A DNA stretch of 64,000 bases from Thermopolyspora sp044507605 (GTDB taxonomy: Bacteria; Actinomycetota; Actinomycetes; Streptosporangiales; Streptosporangiaceae): NCBI GenBank assembly GCA_044507605.1, contig JBIQJI010000016.1, positions 1-64,000 on the forward strand, written 5' to 3'. The notes under the pieces are model-generated. The model was given only the letters and a program-made list of their open reading frames with translations, had not been told where the DNA came from and did no database searches. Within the stretch, counting starts at the first letter, position 1; every line of letters starts with the position of its first letter. Below, in pieces: positions 8,914 through 18,386 of the stretch. A program made the translations under genes and the position numbers.

Positions 8914-9238
8914 AGCCCACGATTCGCGCGTCCGGCCAAGCCGTTTTCCCCGGCCCGCCCGCCGCCCGCCGCCGGACGACCGAGGCCGGAGCGCGGGCGC
9001 ATCGGGCACAGGCTACGGTGGAAGTCACGGCCGGGCATCCGCCCGCGAGGGCTCGCCGGCGACCGCGGCGGGACGCCACGGGCGCCGGCCGCCATCTCGC
9101 GGACCGGCGCGATGGCCCGTCCAGGCGGGCGCGCCCGCGGCCGGCGGGCCAGGCGGCCGGGCGGCACACCATGCGGGCCCGGGCCGGCGAACGCGCAGGC
9201 AGGGGCACCGAGCCCGACAGGCCGGGAAGGGAGGCGTC
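8914..9238. other. 325-bp gap between divergent small-protein genes
   Basis: Very G+C-rich. ORFs in all frames are Arg/Ala/Gly/Pro noise. No promoter or repeat stands out; it presumably holds the divergent promoters. Confidence 0.3.
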
Positions 9239-9592
9239 GTGCGGATCAGACTGCCCGCGGTGCTGCTCTTTCTGCTGGCGTGGCTCGTGCCCGTCGCCGG
9301 TGCCGCCCTCCAGGGCTTCGATCACGGGGACCGGCCCGCCCACCTCGCGGTCTGGCAGGCCGACCGGCAGGCCGCCCTGCGCCCCATGTCGCAGACCCAC
9401 CTGGTGGTGTCCGAGCGGCACGGGCACCAGCCGGGCACGCCCGGCGGCCCCGCACTCGCCGTTCTCCCCGCCCAGGCGCCGTCTCCTCCGCAGGCGTGGG
9501 CCGTCGCCATCCGGCACCCCGCCGCCGGCTCTCCCCCGGCGCCGCACGGCGCGGCGACCGGCGCACGGGCACCGCCCATGACGGCAGGCTGA
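9239..9592 (+). CDS. Small exported protein of unknown function
   Basis: GTG 9239 follows AAGGGAGG at 4 nt. The 117-residue product opens MRIRLPAVLLFLLAWLVPVAGAA, a clear signal peptide or anchor. A mixed domain follows (FDHGDRPAHLAVWQADRQAA to LVVSERHG), then a long Pro/Ala/Gly-rich tail. I recognise no domain or catalytic motif. It lies just upstream of secDF on the same strand, but a 10-bp-arm hairpin (9646-9681) between them argues for separate transcripts. Confidence 0.6.
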   Translation: MRIRLPAVLLFLLAWLVPVAGAALQGFDHGDRPAHLAVWQADRQAALRPMSQTHLVVSERHGHQPGTPGGPALAVLPAQAPSPPQAWAVAIRHPAAGSPPAPHGAATGARAPPMTAG

Positions 9593-9645
9593 CCGCTCAC
9601 GTCCCCCGGCGCCCCGGGGAGCAGGTGAGCCGGTTCACGTCACCG

Positions 9646-9681
9646 GGCTCGGCCGCGCGCACACGCGCCGGCGGCCGAGCC
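9646..9681. terminator. Hairpin between 9239 gene and secDF
   Basis: GGCTCGGCCG at 9646-9655 pairs with CGGCCGAGCC at 9672-9681 across a 16-nt loop. Confidence 0.5.
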
Positions 9682-9751
9682 GTCACCGGGTGCGGCCCAT
9701 CCATGGGGCGGCCCGGCGTTCCCTGCCGTTTCCAAGCCCGTGGAGGCTGTC

Positions 9752-12058
9752 ATGTCCCGTGCGCCGCTGTGGCGTGCGGTGGCGGCGCTGTCCGTCATCA
9801 CGATCTCGGTGGTCCTCGCCTTCGCCTCGTCGCCGCGTCTCGGCCTGGACCTGCGCGGCGGCACCCAGCTGGTGTTCCAGGCCCGCGACTCCGCAACGGT
9901 TCAGGCCGACAGCGAGGCCACCGACCGGGCCCTGGACGTGCTGCGCCGCAGGGCCGACGGGCTCGGCGTGGTCGACCCGACCCTCGTCCGCTCCGGCGAG
10001 AACCGCATCATCGTCGAGCTGCCCGGTGTGCTCGACCCCCGCAAGGCCGCCGAGGTCATCGGCCGTACGGCGCAGCTCACCTTCCACCCGGTGCTCGGCG
10101 ACGCCCGGTCCGAGGACGCCGCGCCAGAGGACGCCGCGCCCGGCGACGGCAAGCCCGGCGACGCCGACAAGGGCGCCGCGAAGGGCCGGACCACCCTGCC
10201 CGACGAGAACGGGCAGCCGCTGCTGCTCGGCCCGGTCGCGATCAGGGGCGACGGCGTGCGCGACGCCTCGGCGCAGAACGACCCGCAGTTCGGCCGGTGG
10301 GTCGGCGTCGATTTCCGCGACGCGGAGGCGTGGCGGAAGCTGACCGGCGACGCCGCCTGCGCGGAGCCCGGCGACCCCAAGCGCCGGGTCGCGATCGTGC
10401 TCGACAACAAGATCATCTCTTCGCCGCAGGTCGACCCGTCGGTGGGCTGCAACGTCGGCATCCCCGGCGGAAGCACCCAGATCACCGGTTCGTTCACGCA
10501 CGAGGAGGCGAACGAGCTCGCCGTCCTGATCAAGGGCGGCTCGCTGCCCGTGCCGCTCGACCTCGTCGAGCAGCGCACGCTCGGGCCGACGCTCGGCGCG
10601 GCCGCGATCGAGGCGAGCGCCAAGGCCGCGATCGCCGGCCTCATCCTGACCACGCTGTTCATCATCGCCATCTACCGCATCTCCGGGCTCCTCGCCGCCA
10701 TCGCGCTGGCCTGCTACGGCCTCATCTCGTACGCCGTCCTGATCGCGATGGGCGCCACGTTCACGCTGCCGGGGCTGGCCGGCTTCGTGCTGGCGATCGG
10801 CATGGCCGTCGACGCCAACGTGCTGGTGTTCGAGCGGGCCAGAGAGGAACATGTGCTCGCGCCCAGGCGCGGGCTGCGGCTCGCCCTGATCGGCGGGTTC
10901 CGGCACGCGTGGAGCGCGATCGCCGACTCCAACATCACCACGCTGATCGCGGCCGGGCTGCTGTTCTGGCTCGCCTCCGGCCCCGTGAAGGGCTTCGGCG
11001 TGACGCTCGGCATCGGTGTGCTGGCCTCGCTGGTGTCGGCCATGCTGATCACCCGGGTGCTCACCGAGAGCGTCATCGACCGCATCGGGCCGCGCCTGTC
11101 GGGCCTGGCCTCCCCCGGCGGCGTCCGGACCTGGCTGACCGGGCGCGACCCGCAGATCATGTCGGCGCGGCGGCTGTGGCTCGTCCTCGCCGGCGGGCTC
11201 GCGGTGGTGGCGCTGGCGGGGTTGTTCTCCCGCGGGCTGAACTTCGGCGTGGAGTTCACCGGCGGCCGCCTCGTCGAGTTCACGACCGCCCGGCCCGTCA
11301 CGGCCGACGCGGCACGGGAGGCCGTGTCCCAGGCCGGGTTCCCGAACGCCGTGGTGCAGGCGTCCGGCGAAGGCGTGTCGGTGCGGGCGGCGGGCCTCGA
11401 CGCCGACGACGTCGCCACGATCCAGGGGGCGCTGGCCGAGCAGGCGGGCGAGACCGGCAAGCTCCGCGACGAGTTCATCGGGCCCAGCCTGGGCGAGGAG
11501 CTGCGCCGCAACGCCCTGATCGCGCTCGGTGTGGCCATCGCCGCGCAGCTGGCGTACCTCGCCTTCAGGTTCAGGTGGACGTTCGGCACCGCGGCGGTGC
11601 TGGCCCTGCTGGTGGACGCGACCCTCGTGATCGGGCTGTTCGCCTGGCTCGGCAAGCCGATCGACGGCGTGTTCCTCGCCGCGATGCTCACCGTCATCGG
11701 CTACTCGGTGAACGACAAGGTGGTGGTGTTCGACCGGGTGCGCGAGCTGTGGGCGGAATATCGGAGCAGGCCGTTCTCGGACTCCGTCAACAGGGCGATC
11801 CTGCAGACGGTGCCGCGCACGATCAACACCGGCCTCGGCGCCCTGTTCATTCTGGCCGCGCTGGCGATCTTCGGCGGCGACTCTCTGCGCGACTTCGCCA
11901 TCGCCCTCGTCGCGGGCATCGTCGTCGGCACCCTGTCCTCGGCGTTCGTCGCGGGCCCGGCGGCCATCGTCCTGTCCCGCTTCGACCGCCGCCCTCCCCC
12001 CGAGCCGGTCAAGCGCCGCCGCCGCCGCTCACGGCAGAGCAACGGCGCGGTGCTCTAG
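9752..12058 (+). CDS. secDF: Fused protein-export membrane protein SecDF
   Basis: A 768-residue fusion of SecD and SecF, the proton-driven accessory of the SecYEG translocon. The SecD half shows LGLDLRGGTQLVFQ at the first periplasmic domain and six membrane helices up to about residue 450. The SecF half starts near ARRLWLVLAGG, with LNFGVEFTGG and a second six-helix bundle including GYSVNDKVVVFDR. ATG 9752 follows GGAGG at 5 nt. Most actinobacteria carry separate secD and secF beside ruvABC, and a fused extra copy also occurs in some. This one has no sec or ruv neighbours and looks like that accessory paralogue. A short Asp/Ala/Gly-rich insert follows the first periplasmic domain (residues about 120-150). 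Confidence 0.92.
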   Translation: MSRAPLWRAVAALSVITISVVLAFASSPRLGLDLRGGTQLVFQARDSATVQADSEATDRALDVLRRRADGLGVVDPTLVRSGENRIIVELPGVLDPRKAAEVIGRTAQLTFHPVLGDARSEDAAPEDAAPGDGKPGDADKGAAKGRTTLPDENGQPLLLGPVAIRGDGVRDASAQNDPQFGRWVGVDFRDAEAWRKLTGDAACAEPGDPKRRVAIVLDNKIISSPQVDPSVGCNVGIPGGSTQITGSFTHEEANELAVLIKGGSLPVPLDLVEQRTLGPTLGAAAIEASAKAAIAGLILTTLFIIAIYRISGLLAAIALACYGLISYAVLIAMGATFTLPGLAGFVLAIGMAVDANVLVFERAREEHVLAPRRGLRLALIGGFRHAWSAIADSNITTLIAAGLLFWLASGPVKGFGVTLGIGVLASLVSAMLITRVLTESVIDRIGPRLSGLASPGGVRTWLTGRDPQIMSARRLWLVLAGGLAVVALAGLFSRGLNFGVEFTGGRLVEFTTARPVTADAAREAVSQAGFPNAVVQASGEGVSVRAAGLDADDVATIQGALAEQAGETGKLRDEFIGPSLGEELRRNALIALGVAIAAQLAYLAFRFRWTFGTAAVLALLVDATLVIGLFAWLGKPIDGVFLAAMLTVIGYSVNDKVVVFDRVRELWAEYRSRPFSDSVNRAILQTVPRTINTGLGALFILAALAIFGGDSLRDFAIALVAGIVVGTLSSAFVAGPAAIVLSRFDRRPPPEPVKRRRRRSRQSNGAVL

Positions 12059-12142
12059 CCGGTACATTCACCTAATTTCCGCAACTTTCGGTCGATCAGC
12101 GGCCGGACGCCCTGGTCAGAGAAGTATCAAGGACAGGAAATG

Positions 12143-12191
12143 CGAAACTTTTCGATGACTCGTTGACATGTTTCGGACTCCTTCTCAGACT
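12143..12191 (+). promoter_or_regulatory. Candidate promoter and inverted-repeat operator of the glucuronoyl esterase gene
   Basis: TTGACA at 12163-12168 is followed 17 nt later by CAGACT at 12186-12191. Just upstream, CGAAA-CT-TTTCG (12143-12154) is an inverted repeat. From memory, actinomycete xylan-utilisation operators have CGAA-N-TTCG cores. The resemblance fits a xylan-acting product but is unproven. Confidence 0.35.
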
Positions 12192-12262
12192 GAGCGCCAA
12201 GATGTGCACAACTTCGTGATCATCGATGGGGCGGGCGTCCCCCTGACCCGGAAGGAGCCCTA

Positions 12263-13954
12263 GTGATCATCAGCTTAGGCCGCAACAGATTCCGGTCGGC
12301 ACTTGTCGTGCTGGCCGCAGCGGCGCTTTCGGTCGCTGGAGCGATAACGATCGTGCCCACCAACGCCGCCGCGGCCGTCGCGTCCGGCGTCGAGGACGAG
12401 GGTGCCGACTGCGCGGTGTCCTTGCCGGGATCCGTACCTTCGAACAGCAAACTGCCCGATCCATTCAGGAAGCTGGACGGCACGCGCATCTCCACCAAGG
12501 CGGAGTGGCGATGCCGCCGAGAGGAGATCAAAAAGCTCGCGGAGAAGTACGTCTACGGCGAAAAACACGGCAAACCGGCCAGCGTCACCGGAACGGTCTC
12601 CCGCACCGGCATCACCGTGAACGTCTCCGACAACGGCCGCACCTCCAGCTTCACCGCCGGCGTCGACCTGCCCAGCGGCAGCGGCCCCTTCCCCGCCGTC
12701 ATCGTCTACGGCGGCTTCGGCGCCGACACCGCCACCATCAAAGCCGCCGGCGCCGCCGTCATCAGCTACGACCCCTACCAGGTCGGCAAGGAAGGCACCG
12801 CCCGCAGCAACAAGCAAGGCGCCTACTACAGCATCTACGGCTCCTCCAGCAGCACCGGCCTGCTCGCCGCCTGGGCCTGGGGCGTCAGCCGCATCATCGA
12901 CGTCATCCAGCAGTCCGACGGCACCATCCTGCAGACCGGCGCCACCGGCGTCACCGGCTGCTCCCGCTTCGGCAAGGGCGCCTTCGTCGCCGGCGTCCTG
13001 GACCAGCGCATCGCGCTGACCATGCCCATCGAATCGGGCACCGGCGGCGTCCCCGCCTTCCGCTCCATCGCCGGCGAAAGCGGCGCCCAGCCCCTCAGCA
13101 GCGGCTACTCCGAACAGCCCTGGCTCGGCGACGCCTTCGGCTCCTACACCGGCAACCCCGCCGGCCTGCCCGTCGACACCCACGAGATGATCGGCATGAT
13201 CGCCCCCCGCGGCCTGTTCATCATGGAGAACCCCCACGTCGACTGGCTCGGCGCCCGCTCCGGCAGCGTCGCCGCCCTCGCGGGGGCCGAGGTCTACAAG
13301 GCCCTCGGCGCCGGCGACAACATCTCCTACTGGTCCGACGTCCAGGACGGCACCCACTGCGCCGCCAGATCCGAATGGCGCACCCCGCTGACCCAGAGCA
13401 TCCGCACGTTCCTGCTGGGCACCGGCACCTCCCCCGCCGTCTTCCGCATCTCGCCGCAAAAGCGCGGCGACCTGTCCCAGTGGAAGGACTGGACCACCCC
13501 CACCCTCACCGGCGACACCGGCCCCACCCCCACCGTCACCCCCACGGTGACTCCCACCGTCACCCCGACCGTGACCCCCACGGTGACCCCCACGGTGACC
13601 CCGACGGTCACGCCCACGGTGACCCCCACCGTGACCCCGACGGAGACCCCGACGTCCGGCGGTGGCGCCTGTACGGCGACGGTCCGCACGGTCAACAGCT
13701 GGCCCGGCGGCTTCCAGGGTGAGGTGACGGTCCACGCCAACACATCGATCAACGGCTGGACGGTCAGCTGGACCTGGCCGAGCGGCCAGCGCATCACCCA
13801 GGTGTGGAACGGCACCGACTCCGGATCCGGATCCAGCGTCAGCGTGCACAACGTGGACTACAACGGGTCCATCGGAGCCAACGGCAACACCACGTTCGGC
13901 TTCCTCGGCAGCGGCTCCGCGGCCACCCCCGCCGCCACCTGCACCAGCCCCTGA
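12263..13954 (+). CDS. Secreted glucuronoyl methylesterase (CE15) with C-terminal CBM2
   Basis: A 563-residue secreted enzyme. The signal peptide spans about residues 1-38 (ends TNAAAAVAS). The CE15 alpha/beta-hydrolase domain carries the family motif GCSRFGK with nucleophile S234, the acid E257 in MPIESGTGG and H365 in DGTHC. The family cleaves ester bonds between lignin alcohols and 4-O-methyl-glucuronic acid of xylan. A Pro-Thr-Val-Thr repeat linker (about 420-465) leads to a carbohydrate-binding module 2 (about 470-563: CTATVRTVNSWPGGFQGEVT, Trp-rich). GTG 12263 follows AAGGAG. It is a single gene closed by a perfect hairpin. Confidence 0.9.
   Translation: MIISLGRNRFRSALVVLAAAALSVAGAITIVPTNAAAAVASGVEDEGADCAVSLPGSVPSNSKLPDPFRKLDGTRISTKAEWRCRREEIKKLAEKYVYGEKHGKPASVTGTVSRTGITVNVSDNGRTSSFTAGVDLPSGSGPFPAVIVYGGFGADTATIKAAGAAVISYDPYQVGKEGTARSNKQGAYYSIYGSSSSTGLLAAWAWGVSRIIDVIQQSDGTILQTGATGVTGCSRFGKGAFVAGVLDQRIALTMPIESGTGGVPAFRSIAGESGAQPLSSGYSEQPWLGDAFGSYTGNPAGLPVDTHEMIGMIAPRGLFIMENPHVDWLGARSGSVAALAGAEVYKALGAGDNISYWSDVQDGTHCAARSEWRTPLTQSIRTFLLGTGTSPAVFRISPQKRGDLSQWKDWTTPTLTGDTGPTPTVTPTVTPTVTPTVTPTVTPTVTPTVTPTVTPTVTPTETPTSGGGACTATVRTVNSWPGGFQGEVTVHANTSINGWTVSWTWPSGQRITQVWNGTDSGSGSSVSVHNVDYNGSIGANGNTTFGFLGSGSAATPAATCTSP
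13524..13650 (+). repeat. Tandem Pro-Thr-Val-Thr codon repeat
   Basis: About ten 12-bp units of the type ACC-GTC-ACC-CCC (with GTG and ACG variants) encode the esterase linker. Synonymous variation between units shows selection at the protein level. Confidence 0.8.
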
Positions 13955-13987
13955 CCCCAGGGTCCTGACCTGTCAGCCATCGGCGGC

Positions 13988-14024
13988 GGGCCCGGGGCGC
14001 GGCGTCAGGCCGCGCCCCGGGCCC
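13988..14024. terminator. Perfect 16-bp hairpin between convergent genes
   Basis: GGGCCCGGGGCGCGGC at 13988-14003 pairs with 14009-14024 across the loop GTCAG. It serves the esterase gene and perhaps the convergent SDR gene. Confidence 0.8.
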
Positions 14025-14069
14025 GTGCCCTGTCGCGCGCCCTGTGCGCGTGCCGCTTCGCCGGGCGGG

Positions 14070-14848
14070 TCACGCCGAGGCGCCCGCGCACATGCCGCCG
14101 TCCACCGTGACGATCACGCCGCTGGTGTAGGCGGACCGCTCGGAGGCGAGAAACGCGATCATGTCGGCGATCTCCCTGGGCCGGGCGGCCCGGCCGAACG
14201 GGAGGCCCGCCAGCAGCTCGGGGTAGCGCTCCTCCTCGCCGAAGCGGACGCGTGCGCGGGTCCGCATCAGGGAGACGATGCGGTCGGTCGCGACCGGCCC
14301 GGGATTGACGCCCACGACGCGGATGTTGTCGCGCGGGCTGCGGCCGCCCAGGGCCCGGGTGAAGGCCATCAGGGCGGCGTTGCCCGAGGTGCCGGCGATG
14401 TAGTCGAAGTCGAGGCCCTCGCCCGCGGCGCCGATGTCGTTGATGATGACGCCGTGCCCGCGGGCCCGCATCCGCCCGTAGACGAGGCGGGTGAGGTTGA
14501 TGTAGCCGTACACCTTCAGCTCCCAGCCGTACCGCCACGCCTCTTCGTCGACCATGTCGAGGTTTCCGCCAGGTATGTCGCCGGCGTTGTTGACCAGGAT
14601 GTCGATGTCGGGGGCGGCGTCCACGAGCGCGGCGATCGCGCCGGAGTCGCGCAAATCGACCGGGTGGATCCGGGTTTCCACTCCGTGGGCGGCGTTCAGC
14701 CTGTCGGCCAGCGCGCGCAGGGCGTCCGCGCCGCGGGCGGCCAGGTGCAGATGGCAGCCCTCCTCGGCGAGCACCTCGGCGGTCGCCGCGCCGATGCCCC
14801 TGGACGCGCCGGTGATCAGGGCGCGTTGCCACGAAGAGCCAGGTCCAT
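14070..14848 (-). pseudogene. SDR family oxidoreductase, frameshifted near the N terminus
   Basis: ATG 14848 has a good ribosome site (AAGGAG, 9 nt away) and reads MDLALRGN, then hits TGA at 14816-14818. One extra base near 14825 would join it to the downstream frame, giving MDLALRGKRALITGASRGIG, the classical Rossmann start of short-chain dehydrogenases. The rest (14070-14774) is intact: NNAG, an atypical catalytic region with Y-x-A-G-T-S-G-N in place of YxxxK, and a C-terminal VDGGM. Ser/Tyr/Lys catalysis is therefore doubtful even if the frame is repaired. Read as sequenced, only a GTG-initiated protein lacking the cofactor loop could be made. It follows a TetR gene on the same strand and is probably its target. 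A sequencing error is a live alternative. Confidence 0.75.
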
Positions 14849-14976
14849 GGTCGTGTCTCCTTCGGTACGGGTGGGGGGGCGTCCGCAGCGGGGCGGAATG
14901 CGCACCGGCGCAGGCCGGCGCGGCAGTGGCTGGGCAGGGTGGTGCGGGGATCAGGGCGCGGGGACGCCCGGGCGGG

Positions 14977-15543
14977 TCAGGGATTCATCAGGCCGCGGAC
15001 CGTCAGCTCCACGAGCCGCCGCAGGCGGTCGTGCAGGATCTCGAGCGGCACGGCGGCCTGGGAGATGCCGCTGAGGGCGTCGGCCAGGATGGCCGCGACC
15101 TCGTCGGCCGCCGCTTCGGACAGGCCGAGGCCGGCGCCGGCCAGCACGTCCCTGATGGCGGCGTTCTGGCGTCGTTTGTACGCCGCCATCGCGCCGGAGG
15201 CGAGCGTCTTGGCCTCGTTGGCCAGCTCGCAACGGAATTCGGCCTCCACGTTGCCGACGAAGAAGTCGAGCCTGACGGCGAGGGCCCGGTAGAGGCGATC
15301 GGTCACCGTTCCCGGCGCCCGGCCGGCCGCCTCGATCGCCTCGATCACCTCGTTCAGCATCCGTTCGGCGGCGGCCTGGAACACCTCGCCCTTGCCTTTG
15401 AAGTGCTGGTAGAGGGCAGGGCGGGACATGCCGGCGGCCTGGGCGATGAGGTCCATGGAGGTGCGTTTGTAGCCGTACCGCCCGAAGACCTCCCGCGCGG
15501 CGTCGAGGATGATGTCGCGCTTGTCATCGTTCGGCTCTGACAT
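14977..15543 (-). CDS. TetR family transcriptional regulator
   Basis: A 188-residue repressor-type protein. The N-terminal helix-turn-helix is typical (IILDAAREVFGRYGYKRTSM, then AGMSRPALYQHFKGKGEVF). A helical ligand and dimer domain follows. ATG 15543 lies 6 nt after a consensus-like -10 box, so the mRNA is probably leaderless. An inverted repeat TGACAA-N12-TTGTCA overlaps the promoter, which suggests autorepression. The frameshifted SDR gene follows in the same direction after 128 bp and is the likely regulated partner. The ligand is unknown. Confidence 0.92.
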   Translation of the reverse strand: MSEPNDDKRDIILDAAREVFGRYGYKRTSMDLIAQAAGMSRPALYQHFKGKGEVFQAAAERMLNEVIEAIEAAGRAPGTVTDRLYRALAVRLDFFVGNVEAEFRCELANEAKTLASGAMAAYKRRQNAAIRDVLAGAGLGLSEAAADEVAAILADALSGISQAAVPLEILHDRLRRLVELTVRGLMNP

Positions 15544-15545
15544 CG

Positions 15546-15578
15546 TGACAATCTAGGCGGACTTTGTCAGAGCGTCAA
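15546..15578 (-). promoter_or_regulatory. Leaderless tetR promoter with overlapping operator
   Basis: On the minus strand, TTGACG (15573-15578), a 17-nt spacer and TAGATT (15550-15555) form a near-consensus promoter ending 6 nt before the ATG. The inverted repeat TGACAA (15546-15551) and TTGTCA (15564-15569) covers the spacer and -10 box. Confidence 0.65.
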
Positions 15579-15597
15579 CGGGCGAACCGGGCAGCGC

Positions 15598-15613
15598 CCA
15601 TTACTTTGTAGAT
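15598..15613 (+). repeat. Recurrent motif copy 3: CCATTACTTTGTAGAT
   Basis: One mismatch to copies 1 and 2. It abuts the stop codon of the HtrA-type gene (15613-15615) and is 55 bp upstream of the tetR start. Confidence 0.65.
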
Positions 15614-16527
15614 CAGACGGTGAGGGGACCCAGCTCGACCGGTTCGGCGATCACGTCGACCAGGGCGCCGTTGCGGAGCACCGTGATCGGCAGGGGCCGG
15701 CCGATCGCCTCGGCGAACATCAGGCGCTGCAGGCTCTGGGCGTCGGTGACGGGCCGGCGGGCCGCCTGCAGCACCAGGTCGCCCTGGCGCAGGCCCGCCC
15801 GGGCCGCCGGCGAGCCCGGGACCACCTCGACGACGCGCAGCGCCGCATCCTGGCCCACCTGGTGACGCACCTGCGGGGGCAGCGGGGCCGGCGTGGTGAC
15901 CAGGCCGAGGTAGGCGCGGCGGACCCGGCCGTCGCGGATCAGCGCGGCCATGATGGAGCGGGTGGTCGCGTTGATCGGCACGGCCAGACCGAGGCCGTTG
16001 CCCGCCACGGCGGTGTTGATCCCGACGACATGGCCGTTCGCGTCGGCCAGCGCGCCGCCGGAGTTGCCCGGGTTGAGGGCGGCGTCCGTCTGGATCACGT
16101 CCTCGATGAGGCGCACGGCGGCACCGCTGCGGGCCGGGAGCGACCTGCCGAGCCCCGACACGACGCCGGCGGTGACCGATCCGGCGAGCCCCAGGGGGTT
16201 GCCCACGGCCACGACGAGCTGCCCGACGATCAGGCCGTCGCTGTCGCCCAGCACGACCGGCTCGGGGGTGGGGCCGTCGGCGCGGATCACGGCCAGGTCC
16301 GACAGCGGGTCGGCGCCGACGACGGCGAAGCCGGCCGAGGTGCCGTCGGCGAACGCCGCCGTGCCGCCCGCCGCGCGGCCGACGACATGGGCGTTGGTCA
16401 GCAGGAAGCCGTCGTCGGTGAACACCACCGCGGATCCGCTGCCCCGCCCGGCGCGCACGCTCGCGACCTTCGGGGTGAGCTCGGCGGCGACGGAGGAAAC
16501 GATGTGGGAGTAGGCGTCGAGGGCCAC
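15613..16527 (-). CDS. HtrA-type trypsin-like serine protease with PDZ domain, apparently cytosolic
   Basis: A 304-residue protease. The S1C catalytic triad is complete: H47 in TNAHVVG, D77 in SDLAVI and S156 in GNSGG. A PDZ domain occupies about residues 210-295. Unlike most HtrA/DegP proteins there is no signal peptide or membrane anchor, so it should act in the cytoplasm unless exported another way. GTG 16527 follows AAGGAGG at good spacing. It is divergent from an ABC exporter operon across about 145 bp. Proteins of this compact type are known in actinobacteria; substrates are unknown. Confidence 0.9.
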   Translation of the reverse strand: MALDAYSHIVSSVAAELTPKVASVRAGRGSGSAVVFTDDGFLLTNAHVVGRAAGGTAAFADGTSAGFAVVGADPLSDLAVIRADGPTPEPVVLGDSDGLIVGQLVVAVGNPLGLAGSVTAGVVSGLGRSLPARSGAAVRLIEDVIQTDAALNPGNSGGALADANGHVVGINTAVAGNGLGLAVPINATTRSIMAALIRDGRVRRAYLGLVTTPAPLPPQVRHQVGQDAALRVVEVVPGSPAARAGLRQGDLVLQAARRPVTDAQSLQRLMFAEAIGRPLPITVLRNGALVDVIAEPVELGPLTV

Positions 16528-16671
16528 GACCGGCCTCCTTCCGAGAAGGTGCTTACAGCATTACTCATCAATGCTGAAATCGCGCTACCTGTTCCCGTGG
16601 GACTTTTGTCCCGGCCACTCGCGGATCGCCGTGCCTACTGGCGAACCGGCCGCCTGCCTAGCGTTGAGGTC

Positions 16672-17639
<968 letters not shown>

Positions 17640-17640
<1 letters not shown>

Positions 17641-18365
17641 TGTGGGGATATGTCCGTCTTGAGGTTCTGCGGATCGTCCGCGATGTCACCTTCATCGTCT
17701 TCGGCATCGCGCTCCCCGTGGTCATGTACCTCATCTTCACCAACCTCGGTCTCGCGGGGGCCGACAAACACGACGCGGCCCTGTTCAGCATGATCAGCAT
17801 GGCGGCGTACGGCGGCCTCGGCGCCGCGCTCAACAACGGCACCGGCCTGGCCGAGGACCGCACGCTCGGCTGGCTGCGCCAGCTGCGGCTGACCCCGCTG
17901 CCACCCCTCGCGATCATCACCGCCAAGACGATCACCGGAATGATCATCGTGGTGCCGGCGATCGCGGCCGTGCTGCTGGCCGGTGTGCTGATCAACGGCG
18001 TCCGGCTGGACACCGCCCAGTGGCTGTCCATCGTGGGCCTGCTGTGGATCGGCACGATCCCGTTCGCGCTGCTCGGCCTCGGCAACGGATACCGGCTGAC
18101 CGGCCAGTCGGCCGGCCTCGCCAACTTCGGCGCCAACATGGGGCTCGCCGTCGTCGGCGGGCTGTGGATCCCCGCGACCATGTTCCCCGGCTGGCTGCAG
18201 GCCATCGCGAAGTGGACCCCCACCAACAGCTACGCCGAACTGTCCTGGAACGTGGCCTTCGGCACCACCCCCACGCTCCGGGCGCTGGGCGTGCTCGCCG
18301 GCTGGCTGGTCCTGTTCGGGCTGTACGCCGTCTACGCCTACCGGCACTCCGGACGCACGACCTGA
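17640..18365 (+). CDS. ABC-2 type transporter permease
   Basis: A 241-residue integral membrane protein with six predicted helices, typical of ABC-2 permeases (hydrophobic stretches near residues 15-35, 50-70, 95-120, 130-155, 165-185 and 215-235). The start ATG shares one base with the ATPase stop, which indicates translational coupling and a stoichiometric partner. No Cys-rich or enzymatic motif is present. The pair forms one half-size exporter. Confidence 0.9.
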
Positions 18366-18386
18366 GCGCAGCAGGAGTCGTACATT

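Noticed and set aside
8500..12075. A 1191-codon plus-strand open frame
   Set aside because: Arg/Gly/Ala/Pro-only composition and no domain; it is the out-of-frame shadow of secDF and adjacent G+C-rich DNA.
13524..13650. Regular short repeats that might suggest a CRISPR array
   Set aside because: Contiguous 12-bp codon repeats with synonymous changes and no spacers; they encode a Pro-Thr linker.
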